Origin: Thalassotalea sp. ND16A
Lineage (GTDB): Bacteria > Pseudomonadota > Gammaproteobacteria > Enterobacterales > Alteromonadaceae
DNA length: 64,000 bases
Assembly (NCBI RefSeq): GCF_000764205.1
Contig: NZ_JQDZ01000007.1
Coordinates: 26,147 to 90,146 of the forward strand
Direction: 5' to 3'
This document shows, piece after piece, positions 1 to 9,047 of the stretch. Below the pieces are notes generated by a model. The model did no database searches. It worked only from the letters and a program-made list of their open reading frames with translations, and was not told the origin of the DNA. The position numbers and the translations under genes were made by a program. How positions within the stretch are numbered: the stretch's first letter is position 1; the number at the start of each line of letters is the position of its first letter.

Positions 1-321
1 ATGAATGGACAGTGTGTGGCCGCAAAAAGCGCCTATTGTTTTATAGTTGCCCCCTTGTTGATTGAAAATGGCTTAAATAAAAGCGTTGAAAAAGTGTTAG
101 TAATAGATGTAAAACCTGAGACGCAAATCGCCAGAACCGTTGCTCGTGATAGCAATAGTAAAGAGCAAGTGCAAAATATTCTTGCGGCACAAGTATCCCG
201 TGAAGACAGGTTGGCTCATGCGGATTTTATTATTGATAATGATGTTTGTTCCACCAACGAGTTGAAACAGCAAGTTGAGTCATTACACCGTATTTTTTTA
301 AAGCTAGTTATTGAGAAATAG
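1..321 (+). CDS. coaE: Dephospho-CoA kinase, C-terminal part (cut by window edge)
   Basis: CoaE phosphorylates the 3'-hydroxyl of dephospho-CoA, the last step of coenzyme A synthesis, in the cytoplasm. Only about the last 106 residues are present; the N-terminal P-loop lies outside the window, and the ATG at position 1 is an internal methionine, not the start. The family pattern is clear: VAPLLIENGL, then the VLVIDVKPETQIART segment, the QVSREDRLAHADFIIDN motif near the end and a helical tail. It is followed by zapD and later yacG, the usual gammaproteobacterial order. Confidence 0.93.
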   Translation: MNGQCVAAKSAYCFIVAPLLIENGLNKSVEKVLVIDVKPETQIARTVARDSNSKEQVQNILAAQVSREDRLAHADFIIDNDVCSTNELKQQVESLHRIFLKLVIEK

Positions 322-450
322 CTTTTATAGGTGAGATTTATACCGTTTTAGGCTTCTCTTGATAGATTCAAGTCGTGCCAAACCAAAAAACATTAGCCTT
401 TAATTAAATCTATGGTTAATATAAAAAGAACATCTAATAATTTTAAAAAC

Positions 451-1197
451 ATGGCCGACATTCTTTACGAACATCCACTTAATGAGCGGATACGCAACTA
501 TCTGAAACTTGAGCAATTATTTGTTCAGGTGCGGTCTTGTCTGGCGCAAGAGTTTACCGCAAATCACACCCTGTTTTTCAATGCACTATTTGCCACTTTA
601 GATGCGCTGGAACGCAGTGATGTACGTGGCGATGTCATTAAAGATCTGGAGAAGCTTGAGCAAAACTTGATTCTTTGGTCAAAATATCCCGAAGTTAATT
701 CAAAAGCTCTGCAGTTAAACCTTGAACAAACTAAATCCTTAGCGACAAACTTACGCTCTAAGCAACAGCTCTGGTTTATACTAAAAGACGATAAATTTTT
801 AGACGGCATGCGTAAGCGCTTTACTTTGCAAGGTGCCTATTGTGGTTTCGATTTACCTGCTTTAGTGTATTGGCTTAATCAACCCCCTATTTTTATTCAA
901 CAAGATGTCGATAAATGGTTATCTTCGCTGAGTAACATAGAGCAAGCATTGCTGTTGATATTGAAATTTATTCGTCAAAAAGCTGACTTTGAAGAAATTG
1001 AGGCCAACAATAGCTTTTACCAGGACAATGGCGAAGGCTTAATGCTGTTAAGAATGAAGCTTCCCGAAAGTGTCGATTTTTTTCCTTCGGTTAGTGGTAA
1101 CCGATATCGTTACTCCATCCGTTTTATGGAATTGTGTAATGAAAAGGGTCAGCAGTACATATCGCAAAATATTCGCTTTAAACTCGCTAAATGTTAA
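451..1197 (+). CDS. zapD: Cell division protein ZapD (FtsZ-bundling factor)
   Basis: ZapD (DUF1342) binds the C-terminal tail of FtsZ and bundles its filaments at the Z ring. The 248-residue product is all-alpha and cytoplasmic, with no signal or membrane segment. The frame is open from an ATG at 412, but I start at 451 because family members begin close to the motif seen here as LYEHPLNERIRNYLKLEQ; the 13 extra residues would be unusual. Neither start has a strong ribosome binding site. The C-terminal part carries the conserved YRYSIRFMEL region. The gene lies 130 nt downstream of coaE. Confidence 0.93.
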   Translation: MADILYEHPLNERIRNYLKLEQLFVQVRSCLAQEFTANHTLFFNALFATLDALERSDVRGDVIKDLEKLEQNLILWSKYPEVNSKALQLNLEQTKSLATNLRSKQQLWFILKDDKFLDGMRKRFTLQGAYCGFDLPALVYWLNQPPIFIQQDVDKWLSSLSNIEQALLLILKFIRQKADFEEIEANNSFYQDNGEGLMLLRMKLPESVDFFPSVSGNRYRYSIRFMELCNEKGQQYISQNIRFKLAKC

Positions 1198-1221
1198 CTA
1201 AGCTGAACTAGATATCACCAC

Positions 1222-3183
1222 TTAATTCACATTATTTTTTAAATTAGACGTTTTAAAATACCCGGTATTCTTACTTAACGAGATGAAGTTCATCATGTAA
1301 TTTGATTGTTCAATTAAATCTTGATGTTTGGGATGAGACAATTTACAAGAAAACCTTTCATCATGAAAACATGATACGCCTGATGAAGAATCACAATAGT
1401 TAACTATGGGCAAACAGGTGGTTCCGCCATAACGAAAAGCGTAATTATCAAAATCAATATTAAATATCGGCCGGATAGCTTCAGTTTTATCAACACCCAT
1501 TATTGGGCGGCCGATAAAAGCAACTTCACTTTTTATTGCTAACATAGATAATATAGTGGGAGCGATATCCAAATGACTATATTCTTGTAGCAAATTTACA
1601 TCGACCCCTTGCAATCCTTCACTGTATACAACTAACGGCGTTCTAAATAAAATTTCAAATTTTTCCTCTGCTGATAAATTTGTATCCGGAAAATAGGGGA
1701 CACCATGATCCCCGGTGATCACTAGAATGGTATCTTTTGCTAAAGGACTGTTGATAAATTTTTTCCAAAACTCTCCCAATGCGAAGTCGGAGTATGAAAT
1801 CCCCTTGCGATAATTTTTATATCTATCCTCCCCTTCATATTCGACATTTGCATCGAACTTAAACCCTTGATAATCCCAATCAAAGGGCTGGTGGTTGGTA
1901 ACAGTCAATATTTCCGCAAAAAATGGCTGTTGTTGTTCTGATAATAATTGCAAAGCCTTGTCAAAAACTACAGTATCCTTTACTCCCCAACCAATAACAT
2001 CGGATTCAGATATATTGTCTTTATTAAAATCTTCTTTAGCAATTATATTCTTGAAGCCTAAACTCTTGTGGTAAACACCCCGGTTGTAAAACTCTTTATC
2101 ATTACCGTGAAAAAAGTAAGACTGAAAACCATGTTCGTTGAGAATTTTAGGTAAGCATTCTCCATTAAATTCACCGTATAAAGTTGAATAAGATATTTCT
2201 TTGTTATAATCGATAAGACCACATAGTATTGCCTGCTCAGATTTAACCGTATACCTGCTAGTAGCGAATACATTTTTAAAGCTTAAACCTAACTTAGCAA
2301 TTTTATCTAAATTAGGTGTCAACGAGGTAGCAGGGTCGAAATTTCCGGTTTCAAAATCTCTTATGCTTTCCATCACGATTATAATTACATTTTTTTTAAG
2401 TTCACTTTTCTCATTGCTGGTTTCATTCGGTACAAACTTAAATGGCTCTAGAGTTGATAACGAATGGCGATAATTTTTGTAGTTAGGTAGTAAGCCGGAA
2501 AATTTTTTGAAATCATATTTATCAGGAATAGTATCAACTTTTCCGGTTTTGATAGCTTTTCCTAATAAGTACTCTTCAGCCTCTCTAGAATCGACATTTC
2601 TGTTCACAAAACTTCGGTAAAAGTGCATCAAAGGATTTTCATCTTTTAAGTACAATTTACCAAAGTTACTTTGTTGGAAAGGGTTTAATATGGTTCCTCT
2701 TTCTTGATGAAACTCACTAAGGAAAAACACGCAGCTGAAAATCACAGCTAAAAAAGAATAAATGACCTTGTATTGCAGGTTCATACTGCTCGCTAAAAAA
2801 TTTCGCATAAATAAAACAGTAGCGATGGCGATGGCGATAAAGCTAAAAATCAAAAAGCCGTCTAAGAAATTTTTAAACGAAAGCATAAATTCGTCAAATA
2901 GATACAGTGTTCTGTAAGTCAAGAAACTATCAAAATAAATATAATATTCTTCAGAAACTTTTAATAATATAATGGTTAAAGCCGTGATTAATGTCACGAA
3001 TAAAGCGGACTTCTGCTTGATTGTAACGATCAGTAAGAGAAACATTGCCGATAACACTAAAGATAAAACTAGCGAATCGATAATGGCGAAAAAATCGCTA
3101 TGAAAACCTAAATAATGAGCAAAACATAATGGCAAAAAGGCAAGAAAAAGTGAAAAATAAATGATCTTTTTTGTTGAGTGCAA
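1222..3183 (-). CDS. LTA-synthase-type membrane sulfatase / phosphotransferase
   Basis: This 653-residue membrane protein has about five hydrophobic helices in residues 1-160 and an extracytoplasmic sulfatase-fold domain from about 260 to 600. Visible motifs are NVIIIVMESIRD (metal-binding Glu), SRYTVKSEQ (nucleophile Thr region), FFHGNDKEFYNRG and ITGDHGVPYF (Asp-His metal ligands). That is the LtaS / OpgB / phosphoethanolamine-transferase superfamily, so a glycerophosphate or phosphoethanolamine transfer to an envelope glycan or lipid is likely, but the substrate cannot be read from sequence. The start is a TTG at 3183; the next Met is 46 codons in, past the first membrane helix. It lies antisense between zapD and yacG, which are normally adjacent, and looks more AT-rich than its neighbours. 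Confidence 0.82.
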   Translation of the reverse strand: MHSTKKIIYFSLFLAFLPLCFAHYLGFHSDFFAIIDSLVLSLVLSAMFLLLIVTIKQKSALFVTLITALTIILLKVSEEYYIYFDSFLTYRTLYLFDEFMLSFKNFLDGFLIFSFIAIAIATVLFMRNFLASSMNLQYKVIYSFLAVIFSCVFFLSEFHQERGTILNPFQQSNFGKLYLKDENPLMHFYRSFVNRNVDSREAEEYLLGKAIKTGKVDTIPDKYDFKKFSGLLPNYKNYRHSLSTLEPFKFVPNETSNEKSELKKNVIIIVMESIRDFETGNFDPATSLTPNLDKIAKLGLSFKNVFATSRYTVKSEQAILCGLIDYNKEISYSTLYGEFNGECLPKILNEHGFQSYFFHGNDKEFYNRGVYHKSLGFKNIIAKEDFNKDNISESDVIGWGVKDTVVFDKALQLLSEQQQPFFAEILTVTNHQPFDWDYQGFKFDANVEYEGEDRYKNYRKGISYSDFALGEFWKKFINSPLAKDTILVITGDHGVPYFPDTNLSAEEKFEILFRTPLVVYSEGLQGVDVNLLQEYSHLDIAPTILSMLAIKSEVAFIGRPIMGVDKTEAIRPIFNIDFDNYAFRYGGTTCLPIVNYCDSSSGVSCFHDERFSCKLSHPKHQDLIEQSNYMMNFISLSKNTGYFKTSNLKNNVN

Positions 3184-3325
3184 AGTAGTTGCTTTTTATC
3201 GTTATTGTTAATAATTTAATATAGCAGAAAGAGAGATTTACGTATAACTAAATTCATTGAACCAAGGTTACGGCCCCATGATTTATGCTATCATAGCCGA
3301 AATAAATCATTTTAAGAAAAGCCTG

Positions 3326-3556
3326 ATGAAAGTAAATTGCCCGAATTGTAAAAAACAAATTGTTTGGAGCACAGATAACGAATTTCGACCGTTTTGCAGT
3401 GAACGCTGTAAGTTAATTGATTTAGGCGACTGGGCAGAAGAGAATCATAAGATTTCGCAAGGGCCACAAGGTGTGCAGGAGTTGTCGGAAGAAATGTTAG
3501 ATGCCCTTGAAGATCAGTTTTTGCAGAACAATAAATTTTTTGTCGAATCGGAATAG
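3326..3556 (+). CDS. yacG: DNA gyrase inhibitor YacG (zinc-ribbon protein)
   Basis: YacG is a small zinc protein that in E. coli binds GyrB and inhibits gyrase. The 76-residue product has the zinc site C-P-N-C, then about 15 residues, then C-S-E-R-C, followed by [14 protein letters not shown], which is diagnostic of the family, and an acidic C-terminal tail. The frame is open from 3257, but the zinc ribbon begins immediately after the ATG at 3326 and AAGAAAAG lies just upstream, so I use 3326. Its usual partners zapD and coaE lie upstream beyond the inserted sulfatase gene. Confidence 0.93.
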   Translation: MKVNCPNCKKQIVWSTDNEFRPFCSERCKLIDLGDWAEENHKISQGPQGVQELSEEMLDALEDQFLQNNKFFVESE

Positions 3557-3676
3557 CAACCACTAAAATAGACACATCTTACAAAAGGTTAAGCATAACT
3601 CAGTTTCAGCCTTGCGTAAAAAGAATGGGTTAAGGCATACTGGATATTAACCATTGGTGAACCGATTTCAGCGATC

Positions 3677-4213
3677 ATGAGAAATTTATTTATTGCTTTA
3701 TTAGTAGTTATTGTCGGCCTTGTTTATTTAAAACGAGATGCTGACGATAATAACTTATCTGCCCCACCCGAAAAAGTTATCGCGTTTACTGAAGATACTT
3801 CTTCTGATGTTCTGCTGGAACAAGCCTTTGTCTCTCTTGATCATGAAGTTAACCCAAATGTGGATATTGATACCTATTCGGGGCTAGAGAAAATAGCCTT
3901 TGCTTACCAAAATCAATTATCAAACATCCAGGTCTTGGGTTCTGGTAAAGTCATTAAAATGTTGCCTGATGACAATAGGGGCAGTCGCCATCAGCGCTTT
4001 ATTCTCAAGCTTGGCAATAATCAATCACTGTTGATCGCTCATAATATCAATATTGCCGACAGGGTAAAGTCGCTGCGCAAAGGCGATGACATTGAGTTTT
4101 ATGGGGTTTATGAGTGGAATGATAAAGGCGGTGTGGTGCATTGGACTCACCATGATCCTGATGGCTCTCATCCTGATGGTTATTTGCGCTATGCCGGGCT
4201 TAAGTACCAGTAA
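3677..4213 (+). CDS. DUF3465 family exported or membrane-anchored protein
   Basis: The 178-residue protein has an N-terminal hydrophobic stretch at about residues 3-19, acting as a signal peptide or anchor, and then a compact soluble domain. The second half has RFILKLGNNQSLLIAHNINIA, RVKSLRKGDDIEFYGVYEWNDKGG and VHWTHHDPDGSHPDGYL, a pattern I recognise from DUF3465, a beta-rich family without known function. The His/Asp-rich end could bind metal; that is inference. It is a single gene 120 nt after yacG, and its 3' end faces a tandem hairpin array and the convergent mutT gene. Confidence 0.8.
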   Translation: MRNLFIALLVVIVGLVYLKRDADDNNLSAPPEKVIAFTEDTSSDVLLEQAFVSLDHEVNPNVDIDTYSGLEKIAFAYQNQLSNIQVLGSGKVIKMLPDDNRGSRHQRFILKLGNNQSLLIAHNINIADRVKSLRKGDDIEFYGVYEWNDKGGVVHWTHHDPDGSHPDGYLRYAGLKYQ

Positions 4214-4218
4214 TTAAG

Positions 4219-4515
4219 CTAGGTTGAAATCCAAGCAAAGCTAGGTTGAAACTCCGCTAATTAATGCGAGGTTAGCACCCCGCCAATCATGCGAGGTTAG
4301 CACCCCGCCAATCATGCGAGGTTAAAACCCCGCCAACCATGCGAGGTTGAAACCCCGCCAATCATGCGAGGTTGAAACCCCGCCAACCATGCGAGGTTGA
4401 AACCCCGCCAACCATGCGAGGTTGAAACCCCGCCAACCATGCGAGGTTAAAACCCCGCCAACCATGCGAGGTTAAAACCCCGCCAATCATGCGAGGTTGA
4501 AACCCCGCCAACCAA
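4219..4515. repeat. Tandem array of 25-bp hairpin-forming repeats, 10 regular copies
   Basis: Ten contiguous 25-bp units run from 4266 to 4515. Each consists of an 18-nt near-palindrome (GCGAGGTTGAAACCCCGC) and a 7-nt linker, CAACCAT or CAATCAT. Within a unit GCG pairs with CGC and GGTT with AACC across one A/C mismatch, so every unit can fold as a small hairpin. Variants occur only at the loop (TTGA, TTAA, TTAG) and one linker base. Two degenerate units lie upstream, at about 4219-4265. The array fills the whole gap between the convergent DUF3465 gene and mutT and ends 2 nt from the mutT stop. There are no unique spacers, so it is not CRISPR. Confidence 0.97.
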
Positions 4516-4516
4516 T

Positions 4517-4912
4517 TTATAGGTTCATTGCCAATATTTTTTCGACGATTGGGGTGTTGGCCTTGGGGAAATCGATACCGGTTAATTCATCTGGGTTAAA
4601 CCAGCCCTGCTGCTGACCTTCTTGTGCCGTTGGCTCACCGAGGAATTGATCGACAAGAAACACTTCCAGTAACACTTGTTTGTCACTGTAATCGTGACTG
4701 ATGGTAATTAATGGCTGCATGGCAAGAGTATCAATGGCAATTTCTTCGTTAAGCTCTCTATGCAGCGCTTGATGCACAGTTTCATTATTTTCCACCTTAC
4801 CCCCTGGGAATTCCCATTTACCGCCTTGGTGGCTATGTTCAAGTCGTTTGGTGAGAAAAAACTGCCCTTGTCGGTATATCACCCCAACGGCCACATGAAT
4901 TCGCTTTATCAT
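4517..4912 (-). CDS. mutT: 8-oxo-dGTP diphosphatase MutT (Nudix hydrolase)
   Basis: MutT hydrolyses 8-oxo-dGTP to the monophosphate and so prevents A-to-C transversions. The 131-residue product carries a complete Nudix box: G, five residues, E, seven residues, then RELNEEIAI, preceded by GGKWEFPGGKVE. It begins MIKRIHVAVGVIY, like other MutT proteins. The ATG at 4912 is preceded by AGGA at a good distance; the 12-residue upstream extension of the open frame is unsupported. The gene lies downstream of secA on the same strand, as in E. coli, but about 420 nt of repeat-rich spacer and a terminator separate them. Confidence 0.94.
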   Translation of the reverse strand: MIKRIHVAVGVIYRQGQFFLTKRLEHSHQGGKWEFPGGKVENNETVHQALHRELNEEIAIDTLAMQPLITISHDYSDKQVLLEVFLVDQFLGEPTAQEGQQQGWFNPDELTGIDFPKANTPIVEKILAMNL

Positions 4913-4984
4913 TGTTATCCTGTTTAATTGATTTATAAGAACTAGCAAAAGCGAGACCCCGCCCTTATAGTTCTTAGTTCTTAG

Positions 4985-5267
4985 CGCTTCGCTTGTACCT
5001 TACACCGACGTCCTATTTTCCACTATACTAGGTGTAATCAAACATGCAGCTTGTACCAACTTCATAATTTCAACTAACAGTTGGTGCATTCAAACATGCT
5101 GCCCGTAGTTCGCAGCCCGATGCTTTAATCAAATGCTTGCTTAATACTATTGCTCATTTATTCAAACACGCTGCATGTACCTTGTATCCTGTACCTTTCA
5201 CCAACTTCATAATTTCAACTTATGCTGGTGTATTCAAACATGCTGCTTGTACCCTGTACCCCGCACC
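4985..5267. repeat. Spacer built from imperfect repeats (ATTCAAACATGCTGC and GTACC-rich units)
   Basis: The 419-nt gap between mutT and secA holds no plausible gene. It is a patchwork of imperfect repeats. A 47-48 bp unit starting ACCAACTTCATAATTTCAAC occurs at 5055-5102 and 5200-5246. The sequence TCAAACATGCTGC or close variants occurs at about 5038, 5090, 5162 and 5234. A 26-bp GTACC-rich unit (CTGCATGTACCTTGTATCC and so on) lies at 5171-5196 and 5242-5267. The same GTACC-rich unit recurs twice beside dciA, so it is a dispersed family. Confidence 0.85.
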
Positions 5268-5308
5268 TAAAAAAATAAAACCCGAAGCTGCGTAACAACT
5301 CCGGGTTT
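5268..5308 (-). terminator. Rho-independent terminator of secA
   Basis: Read on the minus strand, AAACCCGG... pairs with ...CGGGTTT (arms at 5301-5308 and 5278-5284) and is followed by a T-rich run with one A. It lies 24 nt beyond the secA stop. Confidence 0.85.
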
Positions 5309-5331
5309 AAAGATCCTGCTATCAGCGTCGC

Positions 5332-8013
5332 CTAACTCAGCTGCCCATGACACTGTTTGTATTTTTTGCCCGAGCCACATGGACAAGGGTTGTTGCGGCC
5401 AACACGTGGTACTTCATTTTGCTCAGTGGCCTGGCCACTGGCTTGATGCGTGTATTGCTTTGGTGCTTCATCGGCTTTGCGATGCTGCTCTTCAACCGCC
5501 TCTACGTCTGACTCTTGCTGAATACGAACTTTAGACAGGACGCTAACCACGTCATATTTTAAGTTATCCAACATGGTTGAGAATAATTCAAACGACTCTT
5601 TTTTGTATTCTTGTTTCGGGTTCTTTTGCGCGTAACCACGCAGGTGAATCCCCTGGCGAAGATGATCCATTGCCGCTAAGTGCTCTTTCCACAGGCCATC
5701 CAAGGTTTGCAACATTACCGCTTTTTCAAATTGACGTAATACGTCCGGGCCTACTTGGGTTTCTTTTTCGGTGTATGCTTGCTCAACTTCTTTGATGATA
5801 CGTTCACGTAATGAATCTTCGTGCAACTTGTCGTCTTCAGCTAACCAGGTGGTAAGTGCCAAGTCGATAGTCAAATCACCTTTAAGTCGATCTTCAAGTC
5901 CTTGTACATCCCACATTTCTTCCAAAGATTGTGGTGGAATATGGCCATCGATGATGCCATTGACTACGTCCAGACGAATGGCTTCAACAGTTTCACCGAT
6001 ATCCCCTTCATCGAGAAGTTCGTTACGTTGCTCGTAAATGACTTTACGTTGGTCATTGGCAACATCATCGTATTCAAGTAATTGCTTACGAATGTCAAAG
6101 TTACGGCCTTCTACTTTACGTTGTGCGTTTTCAATCGATTTGGTTACCCAAGGGTGTTCAATCGCTTCACCATGTTCCATGCCCAATTTACGCATCATGT
6201 TAGCAATTCGCTCAGAGGCAAAAATACGCATTAAGCCATCTTCCATCGAAAGATAGAAACGGGTTGAACCAGGATCACCCTGACGACCAGAACGGCCGCG
6301 TAATTGATTATCGATACGTCTTGATTCATGACGCTCTGTGGCTACTATGTGCAAGCCACCAAGTTCTAGAACTTTATTGTGCTGTTCTTGCCATGCTGCT
6401 GTGGCTTTTGCAATGCTCTCTTCACTTTGATCTTTCAACCCGTCGATGTTTGCTGATAAATTACCACCCAAGACGATATCGGTACCACGACCGGCCATGT
6501 TAGTGGCAATGGTTACCGCACCAACACAACCAGCATTGGCAACAATTTCCGCTTCTTCGGCATGGAATTTTGCATTCAATACTTTGTGTTTAATTTTCGC
6601 TTTCTTTAAAATTTTGGCTAAAAACTCAGACGTTTCAATGCTAATGGTACCGACTAATACTGGTTGGCCACGCTCTGCACAATCTTTAATGTCAGTGATG
6701 ATGGCTTCGTATTTTTCATCGGCGGTGAGATAAATCAGATCGGCCATGTCTTTACGGATCATGTCACGGTTGGTTGGTATTACTACCGTCTCTAAACCAT
6801 AGATATGGTTAAATTCGAATGCTTCGGTATCGGCAGTACCTGTCATCCCCGACAGTTTGTTATACAAACGGAAGAAGTTTTGAAAGGTGATGGAGGCTAA
6901 CGTCTGGTTCTCATTTTGAATGTTAACGTTTTCTTTCGCTTCAATCGCCTGGTGTAACCCTTCTGACCAGCGACGGCCTTCCATGGTACGACCGGTGTGT
7001 TCATCAACGATAACAATTTCATCGTCTTTAACAATGTAATCTACGTCTTTTTGGAATAATTTATGGGCGCGAAGTGCCGCCATTACATGGTGCAATAAGG
7101 CAATGCTTGCGGCGCTGTATAATGAATCGTGCTCTGCCAGTAAACCGCGCTCTTGCAGAATTTGTTCTACCTGTACCTGACCACGCTCGGTTAAATATAC
7201 CTGTTTTGATTTTTCATCTAAGGTGTAATCACCGCTGCTTTCTACGCCTTCTTCGTCTTCAACATCTTGTAATACCAGAGTTGGCACTAAGGTATCAATT
7301 TGACGGTATAACTCTGAGCTGTCTTCGGCCTGGCCAGAAATCACCAATGGCGTACGCGCTTCATCGATTAAAATTGAATCGACCTCATCGATGACGGCAA
7401 AGTTTAACGCTTTTTGCACACGCTGCTGCGGTGAGAACGCCATGTTGTCACGCAGGTAATCGAAACCAAATTCGTTATTGGTACCGTAAGTAATATCGGC
7501 ATCATAGGCCGCTTGTTTTTCTTCCTGGCTGATGTTGGCAATATTACAACCAACCGTCATCCCTAAAAATTCAAAAAGTGGGCGGGCCCAGTCAGCATCA
7601 CGTTTGGCCAGATAATCGTTGACGGTAATGATGTGCACACCATTATCGGTTAAGCCATTTAAATAGGCAGGCAAGGTAGCGGTAAGGGTTTTACCTTCAC
7701 CGGTACGCATTTCGGCGATTTTACCTTGATGTAACACCATGCCGCCAATCATTTGCACGTCGAAATGGCGCATGCCAAATACACGGATACTGGCTTCACG
7801 TACTACCGCAAAGGCTTCAGGTAAAATGTTCTCTAATGCTTCTCCATTAGTGATTCGCTCTTTGAATTCGGCAGTTTTGCCTTTTAATTCGTCATCGTTA
7901 TACGCTTGGGTTACTTGTTCTAGCGCATTGATTTTTTGTACTTCTTTATTCATTTGTTTTAGTAATCGATCATTACGAGAACCAAAAAGCTTTGTCATTA
8001 ATTTTACAAACAT
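5332..8013 (-). CDS. secA: Preprotein translocase ATPase SecA
   Basis: SecA is the ATP-driven motor that pushes preproteins through SecYEG. The 893-residue product has all family landmarks in order: [16 protein letters not shown] at the N-terminus, Walker A MRTGEGKT near residue 103, the [15 protein letters not shown] segment, [24 protein letters not shown], and the C-terminal zinc-binding tail [16 protein letters not shown]. The open frame extends 22 codons upstream to a TTG at 8079, but E. coli SecA begins at the equivalent of the ATG at 8013. An 89-nt spacer separates it from the M23 peptidase gene, which takes the position held by secM in enterobacteria. A terminator follows at 5268-5308. 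Confidence 0.98.
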   Translation of the reverse strand: MFVKLMTKLFGSRNDRLLKQMNKEVQKINALEQVTQAYNDDELKGKTAEFKERITNGEALENILPEAFAVVREASIRVFGMRHFDVQMIGGMVLHQGKIAEMRTGEGKTLTATLPAYLNGLTDNGVHIITVNDYLAKRDADWARPLFEFLGMTVGCNIANISQEEKQAAYDADITYGTNNEFGFDYLRDNMAFSPQQRVQKALNFAVIDEVDSILIDEARTPLVISGQAEDSSELYRQIDTLVPTLVLQDVEDEEGVESSGDYTLDEKSKQVYLTERGQVQVEQILQERGLLAEHDSLYSAASIALLHHVMAALRAHKLFQKDVDYIVKDDEIVIVDEHTGRTMEGRRWSEGLHQAIEAKENVNIQNENQTLASITFQNFFRLYNKLSGMTGTADTEAFEFNHIYGLETVVIPTNRDMIRKDMADLIYLTADEKYEAIITDIKDCAERGQPVLVGTISIETSEFLAKILKKAKIKHKVLNAKFHAEEAEIVANAGCVGAVTIATNMAGRGTDIVLGGNLSANIDGLKDQSEESIAKATAAWQEQHNKVLELGGLHIVATERHESRRIDNQLRGRSGRQGDPGSTRFYLSMEDGLMRIFASERIANMMRKLGMEHGEAIEHPWVTKSIENAQRKVEGRNFDIRKQLLEYDDVANDQRKVIYEQRNELLDEGDIGETVEAIRLDVVNGIIDGHIPPQSLEEMWDVQGLEDRLKGDLTIDLALTTWLAEDDKLHEDSLRERIIKEVEQAYTEKETQVGPDVLRQFEKAVMLQTLDGLWKEHLAAMDHLRQGIHLRGYAQKNPKQEYKKESFELFSTMLDNLKYDVVSVLSKVRIQQESDVEAVEEQHRKADEAPKQYTHQASGQATEQNEVPRVGRNNPCPCGSGKKYKQCHGQLS

Positions 8014-8048
8014 TTTATTTAGACCATTGTTGCCAAAATTATCTGGCG

Positions 8049-8075
8049 AAAAAAAACCATCAGCCAAAGACTGAT
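8049..8075 (-). terminator. Weak terminator- or attenuator-like hairpin in the secA leader
   Basis: On the minus strand ATCAG (8075-8071), a 7-nt loop and CTGAT (8063-8059) are followed by GG and eight T residues (8056-8049). The stem is only 5 bp, so it would terminate inefficiently. It lies between the M23 gene and the secA start and could lower read-through; this is inference. Confidence 0.35.
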
Positions 8076-8102
8076 TCAAAAATTTTTACGAGGAATTAAA
8101 CC

Positions 8103-8993
8103 CTAAGTTTTAGGTTTACGATAAACGTATTTAGTTGGATTTATTTGTTTATCGTTACGCAGGATTTCGTAATGCACGTGTGGGCCAGTGGAACGGCCGG
8201 TACTACCCATTAAAGCAATTGCTTGCCCTTTTGTAACTACGTCACCAATTTTTACCAGATGCGATTTATTGTGCGCATATCGGGTTTTATAGCCAGTGCC
8301 GTGATCAATTTCTACTAAATTACCATAGCCCCAACGCTCGCCAGCATAGCTAACAACGCCAGAACCCGTAGAAAATACCTGGTCATTTTCTTTACCGGCA
8401 AAGTCTACGCCTTTATGCATGGTAGGTTTGCCATTAAATGGGTCTTTACGAACTCCGTAATATGACGACAGCCAGCCTTTGCCAATTGGACGTCCGGATA
8501 AATAACTCGTACTTTCGATATGGTGACCCAATGCAAAAGATTCAAGTAGGTTAAGCTGATTTTCTTTTTGCTCAACGTTAATACTCAAATCCAATAATTG
8601 TTTCTCTAAATCGCTAAGTGAAAATTCACTCTTCAGAGCCACTGTTTGTGCTGGTCCACCGGTTGGCGGGAATGCCGCCATATTAAATTCATTCATTGGA
8701 ATGTCGGCTTCATCGGCCAGCCTTTCACCTAAGGCATTTAAGCGTAATATATGGGACTGCATTTCCGCAATTTTTACACTTAAGGCGATCACTTGTTGAT
8801 CATTGGCGATAGTTGATTCCGGTTTTTGTTTAACGGTTTGCAAGTGTGCCGGCACAACGTCGGGCTTTAACGCCGAATGCATCACTAAACCAGAGACCAC
8901 GGCAAAGCCGCCGACAATAGCAAGCCATCTGGGTTTACTTAATTTTAATGAAAAACGGACATTCTGTCCGCGGTATAATAGTGTTAAACTCAT
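8103..8993 (-). CDS. M23 (LytM-domain) metallopeptidase, membrane anchored
   Basis: This 296-residue protein is predicted to cleave or regulate cleavage of peptidoglycan cross-links in the periplasm. One membrane helix (about residues 23-40, WLAIVGGFAVVSGLVMHSAL) is followed by a coiled-coil-like region (about 60-150) and a C-terminal M23 domain. The zinc site looks complete: MHKGVDFAG gives His and Asp, TRYAHN the catalytic His, and HVHYE the third ligand, so it should be active rather than a degenerate EnvC/NlpD-type activator. It lies upstream of secA on the same strand and is divergent from dciA. In E. coli this slot holds secM; no SecM-like arrest motif is visible at its C-terminus. Confidence 0.88.
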   Translation of the reverse strand: MSLTLLYRGQNVRFSLKLSKPRWLAIVGGFAVVSGLVMHSALKPDVVPAHLQTVKQKPESTIANDQQVIALSVKIAEMQSHILRLNALGERLADEADIPMNEFNMAAFPPTGGPAQTVALKSEFSLSDLEKQLLDLSINVEQKENQLNLLESFALGHHIESTSYLSGRPIGKGWLSSYYGVRKDPFNGKPTMHKGVDFAGKENDQVFSTGSGVVSYAGERWGYGNLVEIDHGTGYKTRYAHNKSHLVKIGDVVTKGQAIALMGSTGRSTGPHVHYEILRNDKQINPTKYVYRKPKT

Positions 8994-9047
8994 TTAATAC
9001 TTATATTATTGTTTTAGTCAAATTTCACTGCAAGGCGAACAAATACG

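Noticed and set aside
4266..4515. CRISPR array
   Set aside because: The 25-bp units are contiguous and the 7-nt linkers are nearly identical; there are no unique spacers and no cas genes in the window.
5577..8074. Several plus-strand open frames opposite secA
   Set aside because: They are antisense shadows of a highly conserved gene, have no family resemblance and no ribosome binding sites.
8014..8079. 22-residue N-terminal extension of SecA from a TTG start
   Set aside because: Family members begin at the ATG equivalent to 8013 and the extension has no conserved sequence.
8103..8200. SecM-type translational arrest sequence at the end of the M23 protein
   Set aside because: The C-terminus (ILRNDKQINPTKYVYRKPKT) has no resemblance to known arrest motifs and belongs to the M23 domain end.
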